64,000 bases of DNA, taken from assembly GCF_026213295.1 (NCBI RefSeq), contig NC_079426.1, positions 19,265,209 through 19,329,208 on the forward strand, in the 5' to 3' direction. This DNA comes from Gadus chalcogrammus. Its lineage: Eukaryota; Chordata; Actinopteri; Gadiformes; Gadidae. Positions 37,351 to 49,015 of the stretch are shown piece after piece (position 1 is the stretch's first letter; each line of letters begins with the position of its first letter). The translations under genes were made by a program, and so were the position numbers. Under the pieces are notes generated by a model. It saw only the letters and a program-made list of their open reading frames with translations, was not told the DNA's origin and did not search any database.

Positions 37351-39670
37351 AATCTCTGGTTAATATTTACATTGATGTGATTGTGATGTATATCATCACA
37401 GGGTGCCGCTGAAAAGTGGTTGGGAAACCGAGAGATACAGAGACACAAAGACAGAGCTGAGCAGGACTGAGTGCTGTGTGATAGGCCACGTGTCTGTGAA
37501 CACAACAGGCATCAGGGCATGATGCGCACAGTTGCATCTTGCATTTTCCTTTCACTCTACTCCTCCTCCTCTCGCCGTCTCCCTCCTCCCTCTCTCCTTT
37601 TCTCTCTTACATCTCCTCTTTTATGGTTTTGCTGTTCTATAAATCAAGCCTTTTGTTTCCCCTCTTCCCAATTTGATTGAAGCAAAAATCAAAAATCAAA
37701 CATGAAATCCTGTTCGTCTGGGTTTTTTTTTCTTCCAGTTTCTTATTTTCTTTCTGTGTCTGCAGTGGTGGAAACACATTATTTATTCACATGACCTAAT
37801 GTTCCCTCTCATAGCTCATCTGGTCAGGTGCTAAATTGCCTTTCTCACTGTATTGAGCTCAGAAGATGCATGCAGACCTGTCTGAGGGCAGAGCCAACAT
37901 TCAACAACAGTCTTTGAATGCTCTGGTATTTTCAAAAAATGAACAAAACTCTTTTATTGTATTTTTATAATGTCAATGAATAACGATTTGAATCCTTGCC
38001 CTTAAAATGACCAAATATGAGGCTGGGTAGAAAGTAAAACTAGTTCCTGTCCAATTTCCAATGACCTTGTTTAGATTTAGTTTACAATGGTATTATACGT
38101 GATAATATTTTTTGCAATATCACCCAGCCCTAACCTGACATATAATAGTGCAGTAACCACATCACATCCAAGGTGGTAAGAGATACAATTCGTACATACA
38201 ATTGTTCAAATAAGCAAACTGCTTCAAGTGCTACATGTTTTATGCAATTTTTTTTTTTGATTTTTACATGGGCCAAGATGCGTTCTGAACAGATGAGTTT
38301 TTAGTCTGTGATAGAAGATGCTTAGGGTTTCAACCTGAGCTAGGAAAGCAAACAATCAGGATTTTGTTCAGTGTCAGTGGGTCCCCTTGTAGTGAGGCAG
38401 TAGCAGGCCGTTTGGCCATCGCTGAGCGTAGTGTAATAATTTGACCAAGTGCTAGATGAAGGCTGGGCCAATGGCAGCATGGGAGGCCGGTACCAGTGAC
38501 TTGAAAGGGATTCAATCAGCCTCTAGTAGCCAGTGCACGATGCTGAGAAGCTGTGTAGATGGGGTGAACTCGGACAGGTTGAAGTCCAGCCGGGCTGCTG
38601 CACTCTGGATGAGCTGCAGAGGTTAAATGGTGCAGGCAGACAGACCAGCCAGAAGGGAGGGGCATTAGTCCGTGTGTCATCTGCATGGCTGTGATAAGAA
38701 AGGCCATGTGCTTGAACCCAGTGACTTGGCATGCAGAGAGAAGAAGATGAGACCCAGAAAAGAACATGAGACTTCAAGGTTCAGAAACAAATTTTTACAG
38801 GTGCATCTGAGTAACTGTCATGTTCTGCCAGTGAACGTTTACTTCCAAAAGATGAACAAAAAAATAAAGTCAAATATTCAGATATTCTTCTTGACTTTAT
38901 GTAGTCCTAACACCAAATGTTTAAAATGTACTCTAAACAGAGAATTTCCTCCGTTTACAAAATGCATGTAACTCTAATTGAATACGTTTCATTTAGATTA
39001 TGCTGCTGATTTTATGTCAATTTGCTTATACCTACTGAGGGGAGGTTAGAGGTTGTCAATCCCATGAAAGTAAAGACATCACTGTGACATTCCTCCTCAA
39101 GACTGTAGTTTTTTGGAGGCAGGCTCACACGTAAGTTCGTACGCACACACCCATGCACAAACAAGCATGCATTGCACCCCCAAAAAAATTGTTTGCACCC
39201 TCAATTAAAAAAAAAAAAAAAAAAAAAAAGTATAAATATGATACAAATAATAAAATACTTGCTCACAAAACAAATTGTAATTAAACTTTTGACAGTATCC
39301 ATTGAATACCGTTGAGACATGAGCGTCCAACATCACTCTGACTGTTCACCAAACTGACAAAATCACTCCGCATTTATGTACGGTGTTTTGTTTATATGTT
39401 GCTTGGCAACAGTACGCTCAGTGGGGAATGGGGATCTATTTTTGTTGCTGGAAGCAATTTCATTCGTTTATATGATTAAATAATTAAACAAATCACAATC
39501 TATTGTCAATCATTATTATTAACAGTACTAGTATAACTGTTGTATAAAGCAATAACACACTCGAAATATCCTGCCACAATCTATAAAAAATAAACGTTAT
39601 ATTTGAATTGCAGTCACATGTTTTTTTTTGAGAATTCGGTTCTTTTTTACACCTCACACATCACACATAT
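37351..39670. other. Non-coding stretch, several unclassified repeats
   Basis: 38520-38760 has the look of a dispersed fish repeat, but I could not assign it. An A-run lies at 39209-39229. 39400-39565 is the reverse-oriented relative of 13384-13510. Confidence 0.45.
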
Positions 39671-42600
39671 CAAGATTCAAGATTCAAGATTCATACTTTA
39701 TTGTCATTGTGCAAACTTGTACAATGAAATTGGGGGTGGTGCTCACTACCCATAGTGCAAAATAAAACTGTGCAAAAATACAAACACAAACAACAGCAAT
39801 AGGCACAATAAATATAAATATGCAGTCAACATATAAGTGTCTTTTTTTTAAAATAAATAAATATGGTAGAGGATTTCACATGTCCATTGGGGGGGGGTCA
39901 GGCGTTAAGTAGACGAATTGCCCAGGGGTAGAAGGTATTCCTCAGCCTGTTTGTCCGGCTCCCAAGGGACCTGTATCTCCTACCCGAAGGGAGGAGTTGG
40001 AAGAAGCCATGGCCGGGGTGTGATGGGTCACTCATAATTCTTTTTGCCCTATTCAGCCCCCGGGAGGTGGCAATGTTCTCCAGGGAGGGCAGGGGGCAGC
40101 CGATGATTTTTCCTGCCGTCTTAATAACCCCCTGCAGGGTTTTCCTGTCTTTGGCTGTGCAGTTTGCGTACCACACCGTAATGCCATACACCAGTACACT
40201 TTCAACAGCAGAGTGGTAAAAGGTCTGCAGCAGCTTTGTCCCCACCTGGCATTTCCTCAGCAGTCTTAGAAAAAATAGCCTCTGCTGAGCTTTTCCGACC
40301 ACCGCAACCGTGTTGGTGTGCCAGGTTAGGTCCTTACTGACCTGCATCCCCAGAAACTTGAAGGAGGAGACCTTCTCCACGCAGACCCCGTCTATCTGGA
40401 GTGGGGTGAGGTCACCTCTCGTCGCGCTCCAGTCAAATATCATCTCCTTGGTTTTGCTGGCGTTCAGCAAAAGGTTATTAGCTGAACACCAGGCTGTGAG
40501 CCTCTGGACTTCCTCCCTGTATGCTGTCTCGTCACCGTTGGAGATGAGACCCATCACTGTAGTGTCATCCGCAAATTTGACGATGACATTGGAGTGATGG
40601 GCGGGGACGCAGTCATGCGTGTAAAGAGAATACAGGAAGGGGCTCAGCACACAGCCCTGAGGGGAGCCCGTGCTGAGTGTCAGGGTGGAAGATGTTTGTG
40701 TCCCCATCCTCACTGTCTGTGGACGGTCCGTCAGGAAGCTGTAAATCCATTACAGGTTGGGGCAGGGAAATCCAGGTCAGTCAGCTTCCTGATGAGAATG
40801 TTCGGCAAGATTGTGTTAAACGCCGAACTAAAGTCAACAAAAAGCATCCTGACATAATTCCCCTGTTTTTCCAGGTGACTTGCTGCAGTGTGGTGGACAG
40901 TGGCGATTGCATCAGCTGTCGACCTGTTTGCTTTATAAGCAAACTGATGCTGGTCAAAGTTTTGAGGGATGCAGGACTTAAGGTGGGGGAGGACGAGCTT
41001 CTCGAAGCACTTCATGACGACAGATGTTAGTGCCACTGGTCTATAGTCATTTAGGCTGCCTATGGTGGATTTCTTTGGAACTGGGACAATGGTGGCTGCT
41101 TTGAGGCAGGGTGGGACCATAGCCTGTTCCAGAGAGGAGTTGAATATCCTTGTTAGGACCCCTGACAGTTGGTCCGCGCAGGCCTTCAGTACTTTTCCCA
41201 GTACTCCGTCTGGTCCTGCTGCCTTGTGTGGGTTTACGGCCTTCAGGACTCTTCTCACCTGATGTTCCTGCAGCTCAAGCTGGTGGGTGCTCAGGGGCTG
41301 GGAGGACAGAGGAGGAGGAGGAGCAGGAGCAAGGTGGGGTTTTTGAACTTCAAAACGGGTGAAAAAGTTATTCAGTTCTTCCACCAGCGAAGTGTTGGCA
41401 GTTACTGCATCCGAAGGGGTGCCCTTGTAGTTCGTCAGGTGTTGTAGACCCTGCCACACTTTCCTCGGGTTGTTGTCAGCCAGATGGTTCTCCACCTTCC
41501 TCTTGTAGTCCACTTTGGCTGCTTTGATCCCTCTCCTCAGGTTTGCTCTTGCCATCCTGTACTGGTCCTGGTCGCCAGCCTTGAAGGCTAAGTCTCGGGC
41601 TTTCAGCAGTGTCCTCACCTCAGCTGTCATCCATGGTTTCAGATTATTGAAAACTGTGATTTGTTTGTTCACTGTAACATTGTCCGTGCAGGTCTTAATA
41701 TAAAACAAAACAGACTCAGTGCGGTCATTTAGCTCCAGTTGATCAAAAACAGCCCATTCGGTGTGGAAAAAGCAGTCCTGTAGCTGGCTGAGTGCTCCCT
41801 CGGGCCAGATTTGTACAATTCTTTTGGCTGGTTTTATTCTCCTCCTGAGGGGTATGTAAGCTGGGACACTGAGCAGGGAAATATGATCCGACCTGCCCAG
41901 GTGGGGGAGGGGTATTGTCCTATATGCTTTCTTAAGATTTGAGTAAAGCCGATCTAATGTGTTTTTACCTCTGGTGGGACCCTGGACATACTGCACAAAC
42001 TTGGGAAGCACACTCTTTAGACAGGCCTGATTAAAATCCCCAGCAACAATAAAAGCTCCCTCAGGATGAGCCTTCTGTTGTCTGCTTATCAATTCGTGGA
42101 GCTGGGAGACAGCCGTGCTGACGTTGGCATCCGGGGGGACATATACAGCAGTAACTAGTACCACTGTTAGTTCTCTTGGAAGATAAAACGGTCTGCACAG
42201 AACAGTCATTGTCTCCAGTTCAGGAGAGCAGTGGGTGTTTATAACTCTGCTGTCCATACACCAGCCTTGATGAATGTAAATACACAAACCTCCTCCCTTT
42301 TTCTTAAGAGAGCTGCTGGTTCTGTCAAAGCGGTGCATGGTGCGACTAGTCAGCTGTACTGCTGCGTCCGGAACGAAAGAGTGAAGCCAAGTTTCCGTGA
42401 TTATCGTCACGCAACAGTCCCGAGTGTGCCGATTCTCCGCCATCAATAACTCCAATTCGTCTATTTTGTTGACCATGGATCTGGCGTTGCTCAAGAAGAT
42501 GCTCGGCAGAGCCGGTCTCAAGGGCTGTTTCCTCAGCCTAACTAGTAGACCCGCTCTGCATCCCCGTTTCTGCTTCCGTTCCCTACGCCGTCTGCGTCGC

Positions 42601-43032
42601 CTCCCAGGCCCGACAACAGTCCAGGCAGAGCACGGTGGTCTGGCTATGTCTGGCGGTATGAGGTGAGACTGCTGAAAATCCGGTTTATTGTCGATTTGAC
42701 ACGCAAATCCGATGTTCATCAAATCTGCACTGGTATATGTAAAACACTGAGGTAGAGAGCTCCGAGCCGCAGCGTCCGTGCGCTCCGCCATCGCCATGAC
42801 TACCAAAATACTAAAAAGATACAAAATAGTAAATAGAGAAAAAGTCCGGTGTAATGTCGATTTGACGCAAATATAATGTTCATCAACTCTGCACAGGTGT
42901 ATGCAAGTCTTAACCCACTCACACATGTTATTTCACACACACAAAAGCCACACATTCAACAATAATAATAATAATTTAAAAAAAAAGCACTGGGGTAGAG
43001 AGCTCCGAGCCGCAGCGTCCGTGCGCGCAGCC
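39671..43032 (-). mobile_element. Nearly intact L2-type non-LTR retrotransposon, minus strand
   Basis: Minus-strand open frames at 40731-42926 (731 codons) and 39898-40713 (271 codons) together give endonuclease plus reverse transcriptase. Endonuclease marks: FLSNARSMVNK, TETWL, VYVPPDANV, VAGDFNQACL and LGRSDHIS. RT marks: HKAAGPDGV, NDYRPVALTSVVMKCFEKL, HQFAYKANRST, FVDFSSAFNTI, GSPQGCVLSPFLYSLYT and the catalytic VKFADDTTV. The two frames are separated by a single missing base at about 40750. No other stop breaks about 1000 codons, so the copy is young. The likely start Met lies near 42799 (MAMAERTDAAARSS). The 3' end is a GAATCTT-type tail at 39671-39692. The clade assignment (L2 rather than Rex1/Babar) is by motif recall. 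Confidence 0.85.
42690..43032 (-). repeat. Tandem duplication at the 5' end of the L2 element
   Basis: GTAGAGAGCTCCGAGCCGCA and following bases occur at 42752 and again at 42992. GTCGATTTGACRCAAAT with GTTCATCAA occurs at 42691 and 42857. So the 5' region is present about 1.5-2 times, with a roughly 240-bp offset near the end and 165 bp at the start, showing an indel between the copies. Confidence 0.75.
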
Positions 43033-43341
43033 ACAATCAAAAACCTATCTCATATTCAAAGCTATCTAAGATATCAATAAGCTAATGTTGCAGCTGAAAT
43101 TTTCTCCACATCACAAGACATAATATGATACCATCTTTTAAGCACAGCAAATGATTGTTGTCCCAACATGTCAGTAGAACTACGCAGAAGTGCTTGTCTA
43201 TGGTAGAAAGGCCTGTGTGTAAAAAAGCGAAGTCTGAACTGAAGCTGGGGAGCTGGTTTTAGTATAGTACTGGTGCACCCCCTGTAATCTCAGATGCACC
43301 CCAAGGCATTCTGTTCTGGAACCGGGCCTGCACACACACAC
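43033..43341. other. Short interval between LINE and LTR
   Basis: No gene. Ends in a (CA)n tract into which the LTR is inserted. Confidence 0.4.
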
Positions 43342-43698
43342 TGTGGCATCCCGCCCCTGAAACCTCGGCCCGGGTGGGTCCGAGGAACAGTGGTGAACGG
43401 GGTGTACCGCCGCCACCCACCAGCCGGCGACAGGGAGCACCCTGTCTTTCCCCCCAATCAGCGAGATGGGGCACACCTGCCGGCTGGGAGGAGGAAGACC
43501 CGGAACCGGCTTAAAAGGGACCACGGAGCGGGAGCAGGGACACGTCGGGATTACGCAACCCACCCGAGGACTAGAGGCTCACGGAGACCCTAGAGCGAGA
43601 ACGTGACTTGAGTTAAATAAATGCCAAGTTCGGCTTAACCCATCGCTTTCGTGTGATTCATACGTGGAACCTGGCACCTTGGGGGAGGGGGTTACCAC

Positions 43699-43699
<1 letters not shown>
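43342..43699 (+). mobile_element. Solo LTR of a retrotransposon
   Basis: A 358-bp GC-rich unit beginning TGTGGCATCC and ending GGTTACCACA, with TGTGG/CCACA terminal inverted bases. It has a TATA-like CTTAAAAGG at about 43509 and an AATAAA signal at about 43616, giving the + orientation. Both sides are (CA)n, so ACACAC flanks are compatible with a target duplication. No gag-pol reading frame is attached. The family (Gypsy-like by look) is not certain. Confidence 0.75.

Positions 43700-43773
<74 letters not shown>
43700..43773. repeat. (CA)n microsatellite
   Basis: About 74 bp of CA directly abutting the solo LTR. The other part of the tract lies left of the LTR. Confidence 0.95.
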
Positions 43774-43776
<3 letters not shown>

Positions 43777-45456
43777 TACGCAAACACAAAAAGACAAAAC
43801 AACATACATGAGAGAAGACATTGTGTCATAACATGCATGCACACATATACAAGCTAAGACACACAAACAAATAAATTGAGTTTCTGTCATAGTCTATCAT
43901 CTCTAAAGACAACATACAAAGGAAAAGGACAGAGACGGAATGAGCTCAAAATGACATCTCCGGCTGTTTCTCTGTAAAGATGGACCGCAATGCATTGCGA
44001 TTAGTTTGTCGGCCAACAACAGAAAGATAACTCAACCAACAGAAAGGCTGGACTCACTATCCTTCACCCTTCATTATATTGACATAAGGAGCGGTCTACT
44101 GGACTTCAGTGGGAGGCTGTAATGTACTGCCTGGTTGAGAGAACAAACAATTTTTGTAAGTTACCTGGTTTCTGGAATGTTCCAAAGCTGCCATGGCGTG
44201 AGAGTCCCTCCCTCTCACCTGGACGGCGGCGGACCTGTCTGTTATTACACCTGCAAGCTATGAGCAGGAGGGAAAGGTGCTGACAAACGCACACACACAT
44301 ACATACACCAACACAATTGTTTGATAATTTAGCCTATTTTGTACATTCTCTGTTTTGTATTTCATTTAATCTGTTGAGATATATAATTGTTAGTGATTAA
44401 TCCATCATTATTATTTCATTTATATTAATTCACGGTTCTTCATGTGTGTTTCTCTTGGTTTTAGCCTTAGTTAGAGTTTTATTTTTTTCTGTCAGAATTT
44501 ACAGGAATATGTTTCTTATTCATTACCTCGAGCTTCAGTGAAAAGCTAGAGGTTATGAAGGTAGGTAGGATAGCTACTAATGAAGCGCTAGCTACTAGGT
44601 ATATTCTTCTACGTTATAATTCAATTGGTGAATTTTGATCTTTCTCATCTTATTCCATTTCTATATTGCTAGTATGTGTTAACTTCAGTCCCGACCAGTG
44701 CGGGCAGGCAGCAGGGACCCACACGGAGAGGATCCAAAAGCAGACAAGAACCCAGGAAATGCAACCAAAGGAAAAAGAAAAAGCCTAATCCAAGGGAATA
44801 ACAATGATAGAGGGACATGACAAATATAATGAGACGACAAAGGAACAAAGCAAGTATGCTGGTATAAACTGGGATAGACTAATGGGGGATGCAGAAGGTG
44901 CAGGTGGTAAGATTGACAGGGAAGCTCAGTTTAGGGGACTGAGGGGATGCAGATGGGCCTGGCAGGATCTGTGAAGTGAGGGAAAAGTCTACGGACATCT
45001 GGTGGACAGGTGGCGAATAGAAAATGAAATAACAAAAATAACAGTCAGACTATGTCAAGTTCAGAGCTTATTTGAATGGATTTATCTTATAATTTTCATC
45101 TAGTCCCACTTTTGTCAATACACAAATTTGAATGCACTGTAATATTCTGGTTGACTAAGAAATGTGTCAGAGGCGACATGCATGACCCTATCAGAATGCT
45201 CTTTTAACGTTGTATTTCATTTGGGATATAAAGTCTTGTCTTTACAAAGTTGACATGGACGGGGACACTGGAGTCTTCATTTGGAGTTACATCAGAGGCA
45301 GTAGATCATGGGTTCTCCATCTTTAGAACCACTCCTGATCTAAATTCAAAGGCTAACAATGATAATCAAAGGCGTATTGACTCCAGTGTCCGCTTCCTTT
45401 AGCCAGAGCTGTGCTTCTTGAGCTTCTACAGATTAATGACTGCCAGCATTGAACCC
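43774..45456. other. Non-coding stretch
   Basis: No exon. GGACACTGGAGTC near 45261 pairs with GACTCCAGTGTCC near 45380, a small inverted repeat. Confidence 0.4.
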
Positions 45457-45460
45457 TTAA

Positions 45461-45638
45461 AGGTTGGGTATGGGATTTGTGAAACGCCAGCAGATTTTGA
45501 AAACACACAACTCAAATGGTCCTACCCCCTCTCCTTCAACACTGACTCTGACTCCACCCATTCCAAGTACATGGACGCACAAGGATTTCAAGTAATTTTG
45601 CAAAAATGGCCAAAAAAGAGTATTTCCATACCCAACCT
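45461..45638. mobile_element. piggyBac-like MITE, TTAA TSD
   Basis: 178 bp with perfect 13-bp inverted ends AGGTTGGGTATGG and CCATACCCAACCT, flanked by TTAA at 45457-45460 and 45639-45642. No coding capacity. Confidence 0.9.
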
Positions 45639-45642
45639 TTAA

Positions 45643-46780
45643 TGGCTTAATCATACAGCCAGCCACCCAGTCTCAAATGAACAAGCCATGGAAAAAGGCA
45701 GAAGGAAGTTTACAGCTTGGTAAAGGAGCTCAGTGCGGATGGTGTTCTCCCTGTCAACTCTCTCTTCCAGGCCTCTTTATAGCCAAAGGACCCAGACCGT
45801 TGCTCAGGTGGGGTTCATAGATATCTAAAGTCTAATGGATGGAGACCTTCTTTAAATATACGTAAATTCCAAGGAAACAGCGTTTGAGAATGACAAATAG
45901 TTATCTTAAGTAAAACTAGAGAACCGGTAAATAAGTAATTTTGGAGTCATTTTTGTCATGTACCAGGGCCTGCCATTCTAACTTGCAGTTACGATGGCCT
46001 TGATTGGTAATGATTTTTTATGGGACATTCATATCTTGAAAAAGCAGCCACATCCCACTTAAAAAAGATAGTAGTCTGAATAAAAATAAATGTTTACATA
46101 CATCCATCCATCCATGGGAAATATACCCATCAAAAAAATGGTTCTGTAACAGTGACCAATAGCAGGAGAGACCATAGGAAGCTGTCCATCAAATAAATCT
46201 ACTACAAGATTTCACTCCCTGCGGCAGTGCCATGAATCAGCACGCCCCAGCTTACAATAAGAGATGCTTATCTAACAGGGAGAAGCATGGAGCTCATGTT
46301 TCCTCGGGGAGAGACACAGGAAGACAGCTCAAAGAAAAAGGAAAACATGATAGCAATCAGCCAAGAAGGCTTATGTCTGGATTTAAAGGGACATTGCACA
46401 ATACACTTTGTTGATAATTGTCAATAAGCATTTTGGGCAGTTAAAACAACAGCGTCAAACATTATTCTTCTGCTTTTCATCCACAGATGATGCCTCATTG
46501 TGTAGTTAAATGTGCCTTTATGAGTATTTGGTCTCCGGAACATGAGGAAACAAAAGGAATATAACTTTTTGCAAATAGATCACACAAAAATGCACCCATA
46601 TTCGATTTTAAGGCCCTAACCCTAATCCCGACATTGAGAGTGGCAAATCAATTTCTTGCACACCTTTCCAGTTCTGGTAATGCGTACGGCCATTCATGCT
46701 ATGTTGAGAGAAGTGACTCAGCTCACATCTGAGGGGCCGAGCTTTGTTTGCAATTCTTTTCAAGTAGTCTTTACATCCCA
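45643..46780. other. Non-coding stretch
   Basis: Nothing recognised apart from a short CATC repeat near 46101. Confidence 0.4.
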
Positions 46781-47196
46781 TATTGTCGTAGACTAGAAGG
46801 CTTTACATGCTCTGTTAGTGTCGTAGACTAGAAGGCTCTACATGGTCTACTATTGTCGTAGACTAGAAGGCTCTATGTGGTCTGTTAATGTTGTTGACTA
46901 GAAGGCTGTACATGCTCTGTTGGTGTTGTCGACTAGAAGGCTCTACATGCTCGGTTATTGTCGTAGACTAGAAGGCTCTACATGCTTGGTTATTGTCATA
47001 GACTAGAAGGCTCTACATGCTTGGTGTTGTCGACTAGAAGGCTCTACATGCTCTGTTATTGTCGTAGACCAGAAGGCTCTACATGCTCTGTTATTGTCGT
47101 AGACTAGAAGGCTCTACATGGTTTTTTAGTGTTGTCGACTAGAAGGCTCTACATGCTCTGTCAGCGTCGTCGACTAGAAGGCCCTACATGCTCTTT
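46781..47196. repeat. 35-bp minisatellite, 12 units
   Basis: Twelve tandem units of about 35 bp, each containing a version of GTCGTAGACTAGAAGGCTCT followed by ACATGCTCTGTTA. Units differ at the GTCGTAGA/GTTGTCGA positions and by small deletions. The core has GTAGA and TCTAC in inverted relation. Confidence 0.95.
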
Positions 47197-47315
47197 TGAT
47201 GAATCAGCTCTGAATCGTTACTCTATGAAACAAAACAAACTTAGAACCAATTTACAAATCTAATTAAGAATGCAATAGTACTTGTCGGTAAGCATTTACA
47301 GCCATGGGAGTGCAT

Positions 47316-49007
47316 TAGTGATGGATCGTTCGCGACCGAATCAGTTTGAATGAACACATTTTTAACAAGGACGAACCGAAGTGATTCTTCTCTCTTGTTC
47401 GTTCTCAGACTCGACTCCTCCCAGAACAGTGCTCAAAGTGGGCCGGTACTCACCGGTACGCAGTACCGGCCCTTCTACATTTTATCCTTTGGCGTACCGG
47501 CACTTTTTCTTGCGTACCGGCACTTGTCACAGGCTGCCGGTACTCTACTCTGTTTAAGTGCGTTTGCAGAGTTGGGTAAATAGCCGGTGGCTCTACTACC
47601 ACTTGTTGAAAGGGCTATAGCGCCAGCTAGCGTAGCGGTCGGAGTCAGCCAAGCTCCGACAATATACTAAAGTGTGACGTCACGTTTCCATAGCAACTGG
47701 TTCTACACAAACCAAATTAACAAGGGGAAATCCTATCCTATGCCACACAAACCTTTTAAAATGTATAATCGTGTGGCATAGGATGCTTGCCTCGGCACGT
47801 TAGCCTATCATAGCAAGGTGATGATAGAGTTATGATGTTTGTCCATTTATCTACACAGTAAATTAAGAACCGGGAAAGTAAAGTAATAAGTAGTGAAGTT
47901 ACTTTTCAAATGCTGTAACTAGTAAAGTGATCTCATCTCATTTAAAAAAATAAAATAAAAAAAAATATTTTAATATTTAGTCTCTGCACAATCTTTTTTC
48001 TTTTTTTAATCAAGATTGACATTCAATATTTCTGTTAGAACTACATTTTTTGTTTACTTATGTCTTTGGCTGTGAGTATTTGTCAACTCTGCTGACGTGT
48101 TAAACTAAAGTACAATTGTTGACAAGTTATGGTTTATTCATTTACCATTTATAGATTACCTCACTGAATTCATTACCAAATTCAAAGCTAACTTATTGTC
48201 TACCTCTGATCCCTTTCAGCCTCTCCCTGCAAAGGCAAGGTAAGATGCGGATGAAACAGCAGCTCCAGAACCTGAAGTTTAACCACAGAGCCTATGGTGC
48301 CATATGTGAACTAAAGCGGGTGTACTCCAATAATTGAAATGGTTGTCCCTTTGATTAAATAGTTTTTGAAGCTCAGCATTACCTCCCTTTTTTTTTTTTT
48401 ATCTCTGAATTTTACAATGAATTTTTAACTGATTTGCACACGTCGCTTATATGTGAATAAGGGAGCACTGGCACTTATTTTTTTCCACTTCAACCACTGT
48501 CCCAGACCCACTAGTCGCTAACTCGCTGTTCGTTCACTGACTGTGAGTGGTGAAGGGGGAAGAGGCTTAGTTAGCGAGCGTACGATAATATGATTCAATA
48601 TCAGTGAAATGGCCTTTGTACTTTCTATGTCATGCCAGATTAATCAAACATTTGAATGTCTTGTCAATCTGTCTCGTTCTTTCATGGTTCGTTCTCCAAC
48701 CGGGTCCCCCACCATAATTGCCAAATCAAGTCTTTTATCTTGCTGATATGTTAAACATATCACCCATCCCGCTGCGTTTGGTTAAAGTTGTAATATTGAC
48801 TGATGACCGACTGCCACGATCGTTTGAGAATGAGAACGAGGGAGGAGCTGACTGACTCAGCTGAGAACCGTGCATTCCATGATTCGATTCACCGCTACCA
48901 GAAACTCGACTGAACGAACGAACGAACGAACGATTCTGAGCGACTCTTCTTGGCGAACTGACCGACGCGAACTGAATCAAGGAAAATAATCATTGACTTC
49001 ATCACTA
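47316..49007. mobile_element. hAT transposon, 8-bp TSD GAGTGCAT, host of a nested hAT
   Basis: Starts TAGTGATGGATCG and ends CATCACTA, flanked by perfect GAGTGCAT copies at 47308-47315 and 49008-49015. GAACGAAC repeats near both ends (tandem at 48914-48931) resemble those of the element at 5828-6680. The interior is mainly the nested element 47427-48499. Confidence 0.92.
47427..48499. mobile_element. hAT element nested in another hAT
   Basis: The ends CAGTGCTCAAAGTGG and CCACTTCAACCACTG are imperfect inverted copies. Flanking octamers TCCCAGAA (47419-47426) and TCCCAGAC (48500-48507) match at 7 of 8 positions. It contains a perfect 13-bp inverted pair, TCCTATGCCACAC at 47736 and GTGTGGCATAGGA at 47771. 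No transposase frame. Confidence 0.75.
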
Positions 49008-49015
49008 GAGTGCAT

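Noticed and set aside
38520..38770. Minus-strand frames of 83-84 codons with a retrotransposon-like look
   Set aside because: A resemblance to dispersed fish repeats was felt but no RT, endonuclease or terminal feature could be identified.
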